Positions 14,544 through 21,370 of a DNA stretch of 28,034 nt are shown piece after piece. The stretch is from JAKIVR01 sp035933635 (GTDB lineage Archaea; Thermoplasmatota; Thermoplasmata; Lutacidiplasmatales; UBA184). The stretch is from contig DASYYY010000043.1 of the NCBI GenBank assembly GCA_035933635.1, positions 1-28,034 on the forward strand, in the 5' to 3' direction. Position 1 is the stretch's first letter. Every line of letters starts with the position of its first letter. Made by a program: the position numbers and the translations under genes. Below the pieces are notes generated by a model that ran no database searches, was not told where the DNA came from, and saw only the letters and a program-made list of their open reading frames with translations.

Positions 14544-16313
14544 ATGGCCGGAGATATCGCCGAGCCCGACGAGGGCGAGGTCGTCCTGCCCGAGGACCGT
14601 CCGCCGCGCCGCGCCCCCGCGGAGATCCGCGAACGCTCGGGCTTCTCGCCGTTCCTGCGCATGGGCGCCGCGCTCCTCAAGGGCGGCTCGACCCCGCGCG
14701 CGATCAAGGTCGCCTCCCTCGGGCTCTCCGGTCAGGGCGCCGCCGGTCCCGTCACCCCGATCCCGCCGCTCGCCGACGAGCACCTCACCGAGCTCGAGGT
14801 GGCCCCGATCCGCGAGAAGTTCAGCTTCGTGCGGATCACCTTCCAGAACGTGCGCAACGAGCACATGTACGAGGTGATCGAGCCCCCGGTCTCCCCGATC
14901 GAGAAGGAGATCCTCGAGAAGCTCAAGACCGCGCTCATCGACCGCTTCCAGCCGCTGCCCGAGCTCGACCCGCCGACCAAGCGCCGCGAGATGCGGCGCA
15001 TGGTCGACGAGCTCCTCAAGGAATGGGAGCTCTCGCCCAGCCCGACGACCCGGGGCCGCGTCCTCTACTACCTCGAACGGGACTTCATCGGCTACGGGAT
15101 CGTCGACGTGCCGATGACCGACAGCGAGGTCGAGGACATCAGCTGCGACGGCGTCGGCATCCCGCTGTACATCTACCACCGCAAGTTCGGCTCGATCCGC
15201 TCGAACCTGAAGTTCGCCACGGCCACCGAGCTCGACGCCTACGTCGTCTGGCTCGCCCAGCGGTCGGGCAAGCACATCTCCGTGGCGAGCCCGCTATTGG
15301 ATGCGACCGTGCCCGACGGCTCGCGTCTGCAGGCCACGCTCGGCATGCACGTGACCAAGCGCGGCAGCTCGTTCACGATCCGGCGTTTCCGGGACAACCC
15401 GTTCACACCGGTGGACCTGCTGAAGTTCAAGACGATGAGCCCGGAGATGATGGCGTACCTCTGGATCGCCATCGAGAACGGGCAATCGATGATGGTCTGC
15501 GGGGGCACGGCGAGCGGCAAGACGACCACGCTCAACGCGACGCTGTTGTTCATCCCGCCGCAAATGAAGATCGTCTCCATCGAGGACACGCGCGAGCTCA
15601 ACCTCCCGCACGAGAACTGGGTCCCGTGCCTGACGCGCGCCGGCTTCGGCGCCAAGAACGTCGTCAGCGGCAAGGCGCCCGGGGAGATCGACATGTTCGA
15701 CCTGTTGGCCACGGCGCTCCGCCAGCGGCCCCAATACCTGATGGTCGGAGAGGTCCGTGGGGCCGAGGCGTTCATCGTCTTCCAGGCGATGGCCACGGGC
15801 AAGACGTGCTACACGACCTTCCACGCCGAGAGCGTCAGCGCGATGGTCCACCGGATGGAGAACCCTCCGATCACGTTGCCGCGCTCGCTGGTCAGCGCGC
15901 TGAACCTGGTATTGCTCCAGCGCCAGGTCAAGGTGGGGACGAAGATGACCCGACGCGTGTCCTCGCTGACGGAGATCGTCGGTCTCGACCCGGAGACCAA
16001 CGAGCTGATCACGAACTCGGTCTACTCGTGGAACCCGTCGGACGACACCTTCCTGTTCAGTGGGCACTCCTACATCTACGAGCGCGTGGCGATGATGAAG
16101 AACTGGTCGATGAAGGAGATCGAGCGCGAGGTGCGCAACCGCAGCGAGATGCTCGAGTTCATGCGGTTCAAGGAGTCGCAGGCGACGCGCCAGAGCCCCT
16201 TCACCCACCGCGACGTCGGCCGCCTCGTCTCCTTCTACTACAAGGAGCCGCAGAAGGCGCTCGCCGAGGCACGCGAGGAGACCGAACGTCTCCGCGGGCG
16301 CGCGGCGTCGTGA
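14544..16313 (+). CDS. type II/IV secretion system ATPase (GspE/TadA/VirB11-like), second copy
   Basis: This 589-residue secretion ATPase is a clear paralogue of the first. They share the N-terminal block ending in YEVIEP, the EDISCDGV segment, NPFTPVDL versus KPFTPVDL, and the end-of-core sequence ETNELITN. Walker A is GGTASGKTTT (320-329, Lys326). Walker B is YLMVGEVRG (398-406) with Glu403. The His-box region is GKTCYTTFHAES. The ATG at 14544 has GGAGGAAG about 8-15 nt upstream. Both copies have intact catalytic motifs, so neither is a decayed duplicate. Two motors fit an extension/retraction pair or two filaments sharing one locus. Its TGA overlaps the start of the DNA methyltransferase. 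Confidence 0.95.
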   Translation: MAGDIAEPDEGEVVLPEDRPPRRAPAEIRERSGFSPFLRMGAALLKGGSTPRAIKVASLGLSGQGAAGPVTPIPPLADEHLTELEVAPIREKFSFVRITFQNVRNEHMYEVIEPPVSPIEKEILEKLKTALIDRFQPLPELDPPTKRREMRRMVDELLKEWELSPSPTTRGRVLYYLERDFIGYGIVDVPMTDSEVEDISCDGVGIPLYIYHRKFGSIRSNLKFATATELDAYVVWLAQRSGKHISVASPLLDATVPDGSRLQATLGMHVTKRGSSFTIRRFRDNPFTPVDLLKFKTMSPEMMAYLWIAIENGQSMMVCGGTASGKTTTLNATLLFIPPQMKIVSIEDTRELNLPHENWVPCLTRAGFGAKNVVSGKAPGEIDMFDLLATALRQRPQYLMVGEVRGAEAFIVFQAMATGKTCYTTFHAESVSAMVHRMENPPITLPRSLVSALNLVLLQRQVKVGTKMTRRVSSLTEIVGLDPETNELITNSVYSWNPSDDTFLFSGHSYIYERVAMMKNWSMKEIEREVRNRSEMLEFMRFKESQATRQSPFTHRDVGRLVSFYYKEPQKALAEAREETERLRGRAAS

Positions 16314-17275
16314 GGGCGGCGGGCCACCTCCTCCCGGCGGCGCCAGCCGCCCCCGCGTCCACCGAACCTCCCCCGCCGTTCGAGGTCCGACTCTACTGCG
16401 AGGACGCCCTGTCGGGCCTGCGGCGTCGGGTCCCGCGGGGGGGCGCCGACGTGGTCGTCACCTCTCCTCCGTACAACATCGGGGTGCCCTACGGAGTCTA
16501 CGAGGACCGCCGGCCCCGCGGGGAGTACCTGCGATGGATCGGACGGGTCGCGCACGCGACCGCCCGTGCGCTCGCGCCGCGCGGTTCGTTCTTCCTCAAC
16601 GTCGGCGGGCCGCCCAAGGACCCGGGTCTCCCGTGGGAGATCGCCGGCGTGGTACGACGGGAGCTCGTCCTGCAGAACGTCATCCATTGGGTGAAATCGA
16701 TCGCCATCGAACGGGAGGCCGTCGGGCGCGGCCACGGACTGGCCCGTGACCTGGCCGTCGGGCACTACAAGCCGGTGAACTCCCGGCGCTACCTCCACGG
16801 CGCCCACGAGTACATCTTCCACTTCACCCACCGCGGCGATGTCGAGCTCGACCGGCTGGCGGTCGGCGTGCGCTACACCGACGGTTCCAACGTCGCCCGC
16901 TGGGGCTCCTCCCGGGGCGGCGTCCGATGCCGTGGGAACACCTGGTTCCTGCCCTATACGACGATCCGGCGGCGCGCCAGCGACCGGCCGCATCCCGCGA
17001 GCTTCCCTCCCGAGCTCCCCGAGCGGTGCTTCCGCCTCCACGGTCTCTCCCGAATCCGTCTCGCCGTCGACCCGTTCACCGGGATCGGAGCATCACCGGT
17101 CGCGGCGGCGAGACTGGGGCTGCCGTTCCTCGGGTTCGACATCGACCGGGGCTACCTGGTCGAGGCCGAACGGCGGGTCCGGCGCGAGATCCCGGAGAAC
17201 GGAACGGTCTCGCTGCTCGGGGGGTCCGCTCGTCCCCCGGAGGAAACTTCCCCGCGGGCCAAGACGCGCTTGTGA
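16310..17275 (+). CDS. beta-class DNA N4-cytosine/N6-adenine methyltransferase
   Basis: The product (321 residues) is a DNA amino-methyltransferase. Catalytic motif IV TSPPYN (51-56) comes before the SAM-binding motif I DPFTGIGAS (254-262), the order that defines the beta class. The segment GLPFLGFDIDRGYLVEAERRV is motif II/III. PHPASFPPELPERC is the typical pre-motif I (motif X) region. The target base is m4C or m6A and the recognition sequence cannot be read from the protein. Start is the GTG at 16310-16312 that overlaps the ATPase stop (GTGA), so translation is coupled to the pilus operon. No restriction endonuclease gene is adjacent, so it is an orphan methylase. Confidence 0.93.
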   Translation: MRAAGHLLPAAPAAPASTEPPPPFEVRLYCEDALSGLRRRVPRGGADVVVTSPPYNIGVPYGVYEDRRPRGEYLRWIGRVAHATARALAPRGSFFLNVGGPPKDPGLPWEIAGVVRRELVLQNVIHWVKSIAIEREAVGRGHGLARDLAVGHYKPVNSRRYLHGAHEYIFHFTHRGDVELDRLAVGVRYTDGSNVARWGSSRGGVRCRGNTWFLPYTTIRRRASDRPHPASFPPELPERCFRLHGLSRIRLAVDPFTGIGASPVAAARLGLPFLGFDIDRGYLVEAERRVRREIPENGTVSLLGGSARPPEETSPRAKTRL

Positions 17276-17324
17276 CACACTCTACACTACCCCGCAGCTA
17301 CCATTCCGGACCTAGGCGCGTCGA

Positions 17325-17678
17325 TTGACGGAGGGTGAACGCCCCGGGGCCGGGCCCGCATCCGCCGGCGGTGACCGCGCGTCCGTACCCGACCGGGACC
17401 TGGCGCGCTTCCTGCGAGCGGAGGTGCGGCCCCTCCTGGGAGCGGACGCCGCGCGGCTCACGCGCACGGTGAACGACGCGATCGTCCACGGAGACCTCGC
17501 CCCGCTCCTCGCGCTGTCGAGCGCGGACCGGCGCATGCTGCTGGAGCTTTTGGACCGCCGCTCGTCGAGATTCCGCACGCTGCCGGAGTGCCGTTCCCTG
17601 GTACGGCTGACCGAACTGCTGCTTCCACCGCTGGCCGTGGACGGGCGCCTCGCCGCGCCCGGCGTCCCCGCGCGCTGA
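17325..17678 (+). CDS. small hypothetical protein (117 aa)
   Basis: The frame starts at a TTG (17325-17327) and ends at 17678, 10 nt before the stop end of the convergent arginine deiminase gene. After a Gly/Pro/Ala-rich leader of about 22 residues, the rest looks like a compact helical domain (DLARFLRAEVRPLLG, LTRTVNDAIVHGDLA, SADRRMLLELLDRR, RSLVRLTELLLPPL). There is no Cys pair, membrane segment or known motif, and I do not recognise it. It follows the methyltransferase by about 50 nt and may be the last gene of the pilus operon. The TTG start is weak evidence; the helical core is what supports it over the Arg/Ser-rich opposite-strand frames. Confidence 0.5.
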   Translation: MTEGERPGAGPASAGGDRASVPDRDLARFLRAEVRPLLGADAARLTRTVNDAIVHGDLAPLLALSSADRRMLLELLDRRSSRFRTLPECRSLVRLTELLLPPLAVDGRLAAPGVPAR

Positions 17679-17687
17679 ACGGTCCGC

Positions 17688-18971
17688 TCAGGCGCGCTCG
17701 AGCGTGGCCGTCAGGCAATGGGCCCCCCCGAAGGCGCCCGTCAGGTTCTCGAGGGAGGTCTGGACACTGGCGAGCCCGACCTCGCGCGCCTCGGGCTTGT
17801 GGGGGAAGAACTGGCCGCTCGAACGAAGCTCGCTGAACTCCTTGGCCGCCCGAAGGAACAGGCGGTGGTACCGGGCGGGATACCGCTCGGCGACACGTCG
17901 GAGGTTCGCGAGGACCTTCTCGGCGTTCCGCCCCACTTCCGGCACGACGATGGAGCGGTCCTTGATCGTCAGGAAGTTCGACGCGTAGCAGAGTTGCTCC
18001 AGCGTCGAGATCCCGATGACCCGGAACCCGTGGTTCTTCTCGAGGTAGGGCAGGAGGTGGGTGGTGTGGCTGCGCCGGTAGACGCCGCTGTCCCGCAGGT
18101 AGACGTCGACCCGCGCCAACTGCAGCATCTCGCGGTGACCCACGGCGATCCCGTCGCCGGGGAAGTTGAGGTAGGTGTCCAGGTGCATGTTGACCATCGG
18201 GTCGGCACGGGCGAGCAGTGGGTGCCTCGGCTGGTGGACCACCCCGACCTCGTCGAACGCCGTTCCCGAGGCCAGGAACTCCTGCACGCCCGTCGCATTG
18301 GTCCGGTCTCCGGTGCCCAGGAGCGCGAAATCTCCCGCCGGTAGGAAATCTCCTCCCTCGAAGGTGCCCCGCTCGATCCGTGCCACCGGCCGTTCTCCGG
18401 AGGAGGTCCAGACGAAGGAGGTGAGCTCGGTCTCGCGGCGGCGCTGGGGCTTGGCCAGCCGCCCGACCACGATCCCGCGGTCGGTCACCGCCTGCTGGTC
18501 CCTTAGGAAGAACAGGTTCGTCAACGGCTGGCGCAGCGTCGTATAGCTCGTGACGGAGCGGGACCCGCGCCCCCGCTCGAACCGTATCTCGGGCGCGAGC
18601 ACGAGCGTCTCGATGAGCTGGTCGCGGTCGAGCTGGCGGAGCGTCTCGCCGAACTCGCGCCGGGCCCGCGCCGAACCCGGGCCGCGGAACTCGACGGTGG
18701 CGACCGCCCGGCGGACGATCTCCTCGGCGACGTCCGGGTGGCGACCGGCCGATTGGAGCAACAGCTGGTCGAGGTACTGGACCGAGACGCCGAACCCGGA
18801 TCTAAGGGTCTCGGCGAGCTCCTCGTGCTCGCGGCGGGCCCGTCGGAGGCTGAAGACGCGTTCGTAGAGCGAGGCATACGGCTCGAGGAGGCCGAAGAAC
18901 GCCTCGATCCCGGGGGGACGAACCACGACGCGGCGGAGCGGGTGCCACTCCGCGCGTGCTCGGGCCGTCAT
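17688..18971 (-). CDS. arcA: arginine deiminase
   Basis: This 427-residue member of the guanidino-modifying superfamily converts arginine to citrulline and ammonia. The active-site segments are in the expected order: NLFFLRDQQA (152-161, Asp158), EGGDFLPAGD (205-214, Glu205 and Asp208), GTGDRTN (219-225), MHLDTYL (262-268, His263 and Asp265) and GGAHCLTATLER (415-426, nucleophile Cys419). The N-terminal HPLRRVVVRPPG matches the family start. The helical insert of about 80-150 residues typical of true deiminases, as opposed to dimethylargininases, is present. Neither ornithine carbamoyltransferase nor carbamate kinase is in the window. The ATG at 18969-18971 is taken; a weak TATA (CCTTAACC, 19027-19034) is upstream. 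Confidence 0.9.
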   Translation of the reverse strand: MTARARAEWHPLRRVVVRPPGIEAFFGLLEPYASLYERVFSLRRARREHEELAETLRSGFGVSVQYLDQLLLQSAGRHPDVAEEIVRRAVATVEFRGPGSARARREFGETLRQLDRDQLIETLVLAPEIRFERGRGSRSVTSYTTLRQPLTNLFFLRDQQAVTDRGIVVGRLAKPQRRRETELTSFVWTSSGERPVARIERGTFEGGDFLPAGDFALLGTGDRTNATGVQEFLASGTAFDEVGVVHQPRHPLLARADPMVNMHLDTYLNFPGDGIAVGHREMLQLARVDVYLRDSGVYRRSHTTHLLPYLEKNHGFRVIGISTLEQLCYASNFLTIKDRSIVVPEVGRNAEKVLANLRRVAERYPARYHRLFLRAAKEFSELRSSGQFFPHKPEAREVGLASVQTSLENLTGAFGGAHCLTATLERA

Positions 18972-19060
18972 CGGCCCCGGGGACCCACCGACACCCGGCG
19001 CCGCACGTCGGGCGGAAGGACCTAGGGGTTAAGGAGAGATGTCCCGACGGAGGACCCGGC

Positions 19061-19474
19061 CTACTGCTGGGTCCTCCACTCCTTCATCGGCTTGCGGTTG
19101 ACGCCGGCCATGCGGGCCATGGCGTTCTTGGACGCCTCCTTGGTCGAGTGACCGGCATCGGTCAGTGCCTCGCGCGTGGCGCTCGCGGCGCTCACGGCCC
19201 CGTTGCGGATCGCCGTCCCGGCGGCGACCGCCCCCGACCGGACGGCGCCGGGGACCTTGCGGACCTCGGTGTCGATCGTGCGGCCCATCGCCGAGAAGTC
19301 ATCCTGGAGGTCGAGGAGCGCGTACTTGGCCTCCTTGCGGGTGAGCTTGCCGAGCCGGGCGATCTTCTCGTCCATCGTGTCGAACTCCAGACGGAGGTCG
19401 CGTCCGATGCCGCGGGCGGCGAGTCGAAGCTGCCGGACGTGTTCGCGAAGTTGGGCCTGCTCGGAGGACTCCAT
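19061..19474 (-). CDS. small alanine-rich amphipathic-helix protein (137 aa)
   Basis: The 137-residue product is charged and helical. It starts with a coiled-coil-like stretch (QAQLREHVRQLRLAARG, then TMDEKIARLGKLTRKEAKYALLDLQDDF) and ends in an Ala/Ser/Gly-rich repeat zone (VRSGAVAAGTAIRNGAVSAASATREAL) resembling phasin-like or LEA-like surface helices. There is no membrane segment or Cys. I do not recognise the family; phasin-like granule coating or DNA or membrane-surface association are only guesses. A good TATA box (minus-strand GCTTTATCC, 19509-19517) about 39 nt before the ATG indicates its own promoter. Confidence 0.75.
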   Translation of the reverse strand: MESSEQAQLREHVRQLRLAARGIGRDLRLEFDTMDEKIARLGKLTRKEAKYALLDLQDDFSAMGRTIDTEVRKVPGAVRSGAVAAGTAIRNGAVSAASATREALTDAGHSTKEASKNAMARMAGVNRKPMKEWRTQQ

Positions 19475-19508
19475 GGTGCACCGTCGAACTACGTCCGGCG
19501 CCTCCGTG

Positions 19509-19517
19509 GGATAAAGC
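19509..19517 (-). promoter_or_regulatory. TATA box of the small helical protein gene
   Basis: The minus-strand GCTTTATCC predicts a start near 19487 and a leader of about 13 nt before the ATG at 19474. Confidence 0.6.
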
Positions 19518-19554
19518 CCGACGGTTCGACTCGCACGGCAGGGTCGAGAACGGG

Positions 19555-21357
19555 TCAGCGGCCCATGCGCCGATCGGCCTTGCGGCGCCGGGGTTTCGTC
19601 GCTACCTCCGCCGGAGCTCCCCCCGCGCGGGGGCCGTCCTCGGGGGGCGCGCCCTCGATCGGTCGCGGTGCTCGAACCGTCTCGGTCCCTCCGGCCCACC
19701 GGACCAGGAGCTCGAAGCCCAGCCGGGTGGGATCGGTGACCACGAGCTCGCCGTGCAGCTCGCGCGTGAGCAGCCGGGCCGCCTTCTCGTACTCCGGATG
19801 CTGCGAGCGCAAGAGCACCATCGAGAACCTGAGCGGTCCGACCGTACGGAGCTCGGAAGCGCGGGCCAGCGCGTTCTCCATCGCCGCGTCCAGATTGCCG
19901 CTGCGGACCTGCCCGTTCGCGTCGGTGTAGGACTCCGGCAGCCCGTCGGTGATGAGGAAGAACTCCTTGCGGTTCGCGCGCGAGGGTCGCAGGAGCAGGT
20001 GGGCGAGGTGGAGCGCCTCGCCGGTGTTGGTGAACGAGCCGGGCGGGCACTCCCAGAGCTCGAGGAGGTCGAGGACCCGGACCTCGTTGTCGAAGACCAG
20101 GACGTCGATGGTGGCGTCGGGATACCGGCGGCGGATCGCCGTGTAGAGCGCGAGCAGCGCCTTCTTGGCGGCGACGAGCTTGTCGCCCTCGGCCATCGAG
20201 CCGGACTTGTCGAGGGCGAGCACGACGTGGACGCGTTCGCTCAGCACCTCGCGGTAGATGTAGCTCGTCGATTCCTCGATGTGCCGCTGGCCCTCCATCC
20301 GGGCGGCGAGCAGCGAGGAGGGGATGTCGAGGTGCGCGACCTCCTCCGGCTGGAGGAGCCTCGCCTTCTCGTAGATCCCGGTCGAGCCCTGTCCCTTCAG
20401 CGATCGGCGCACATCCCCCGGTAGCGCCCGCGTCTCGTCCTCGAGGACGAGCCGTGCGAACCGCTCGACGAGGCCGAAGGTCACCGCCAGTTCCCCGCCC
20501 CGTTCGGCCACCAGGCCGCGCTCGGTGAGCTCCTCGCGCACCCGCCGCTCCTCGGCGTCCTTGACCGTCCGGTCGACGTCCTGCTCGGCGCGGCGGCGCG
20601 CTTCCTCCCGCTCCGCCGCCAGCCGGCGCTGCTGGGCCTCGGCCTCCTTGCGCTTCTCCTCCGCCTCGCGCTGCAGCTGACCCTCCCGGCGCTGGAGCGA
20701 ATCGGAGACCCGTTCGCGCAGCTCGGTCTGCTCCCGCGCGCTCAGCGCATTGATCGCGGCGCCGAGCGAGCCGGCGTCGACCGTGCGGCCCTCGGCGGCC
20801 AACGTCGCGAAGTTCAGCGTCCGCTCCGGCCGGCTCCGGACCTTCTTCTTCTTGGAACGGCCGAAGAGGCCGCGGAAGAACTCCGCGATGCGGGCGAAGA
20901 ACGCGCGGATCCGTTCCCAGATCGACGGGCGCGCCGGCGGCTGGTTCCACGAGGCATCGGGGAGGAGGAGCGCGTCCCGCACGTCCGACAATAGGTTCGG
21001 GTCGACGAGCCGGCTCAGGTCCACCTCGCGCGCGGCGCGCATCCGCTCCTCGAGGCGCGCGAGCTCGTCCCGCAGGAGGTCCTCGTTACGGAGGCGGACC
21101 GTCTCGAGCTCCTGGGAGCGTCGGTCGTACTCCCCGAGGACCTTGCCGACCTGGCGGGAGGCCTGGCGGCGGAGCTGTTCGCGGAGCTGCGCGATGCGCT
21201 GCGCGAGCGCCCGGTCGTCGCCCGCCGTCTGGCGGAGCAGCGCCCGGGCCCCCTCGAGCCCCTGCTCGGCGAGCGCACGGATCAGCGCCTCGCGGTCGAT
21301 CAGGTCCAGGAGGTCGTCGGAGACGAGCTCCTCGTGCGCGGTCGCGCAGTCCGGCAG
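19555..21357 (-). CDS. coiled-coil VWA-domain protein (MoxR partner)
   Basis: Coding sequence clearly extends upstream of the first ATG (21042): codons from about 21360 down give a charged coiled coil (DREALIRALAEQGLEGARAL, RIAQLREQLRRQASRQ). No ATG, GTG or TTG occurs in frame between the ATPase stop and 21042, so I set the start at CTG 21355-21357 (600 residues); an ATC at 21361-21363 is another candidate. After a Lys/Arg patch (SKKKKVRSR) and a second long coiled coil (EGQLQREAEEKRKEAEAQQR) comes a VWA domain with MIDAS motif DKSGSM and TDGLPES. The tail is basic and disordered. VWA proteins paired with MoxR ATPases act as metal-dependent adaptors in complex maturation. Here the pair is directly adjacent and surely co-transcribed. 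Confidence 0.85.
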   Translation of the reverse strand: MPDCATAHEELVSDDLLDLIDREALIRALAEQGLEGARALLRQTAGDDRALAQRIAQLREQLRRQASRQVGKVLGEYDRRSQELETVRLRNEDLLRDELARLEERMRAAREVDLSRLVDPNLLSDVRDALLLPDASWNQPPARPSIWERIRAFFARIAEFFRGLFGRSKKKKVRSRPERTLNFATLAAEGRTVDAGSLGAAINALSAREQTELRERVSDSLQRREGQLQREAEEKRKEAEAQQRRLAAEREEARRRAEQDVDRTVKDAEERRVREELTERGLVAERGGELAVTFGLVERFARLVLEDETRALPGDVRRSLKGQGSTGIYEKARLLQPEEVAHLDIPSSLLAARMEGQRHIEESTSYIYREVLSERVHVVLALDKSGSMAEGDKLVAAKKALLALYTAIRRRYPDATIDVLVFDNEVRVLDLLELWECPPGSFTNTGEALHLAHLLLRPSRANRKEFFLITDGLPESYTDANGQVRSGNLDAAMENALARASELRTVGPLRFSMVLLRSQHPEYEKAARLLTRELHGELVVTDPTRLGFELLVRWAGGTETVRAPRPIEGAPPEDGPRAGGAPAEVATKPRRRKADRRMGR

Positions 21358-21370
21358 CTCGATGCGAGGG

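Noticed and set aside
13280..14707. 475-residue minus-strand frame opposite the platform proteins
   Set aside because: Its composition (Asp, Arg, His, Gly runs) is that of an antisense shadow over conserved membrane-protein codons.
15023..16309. Upstream extension of the DNA methylase through the second ATPase
   Set aside because: It is a shadow frame of the ATPase gene; the methylase family length is met from the GTG at 16310.
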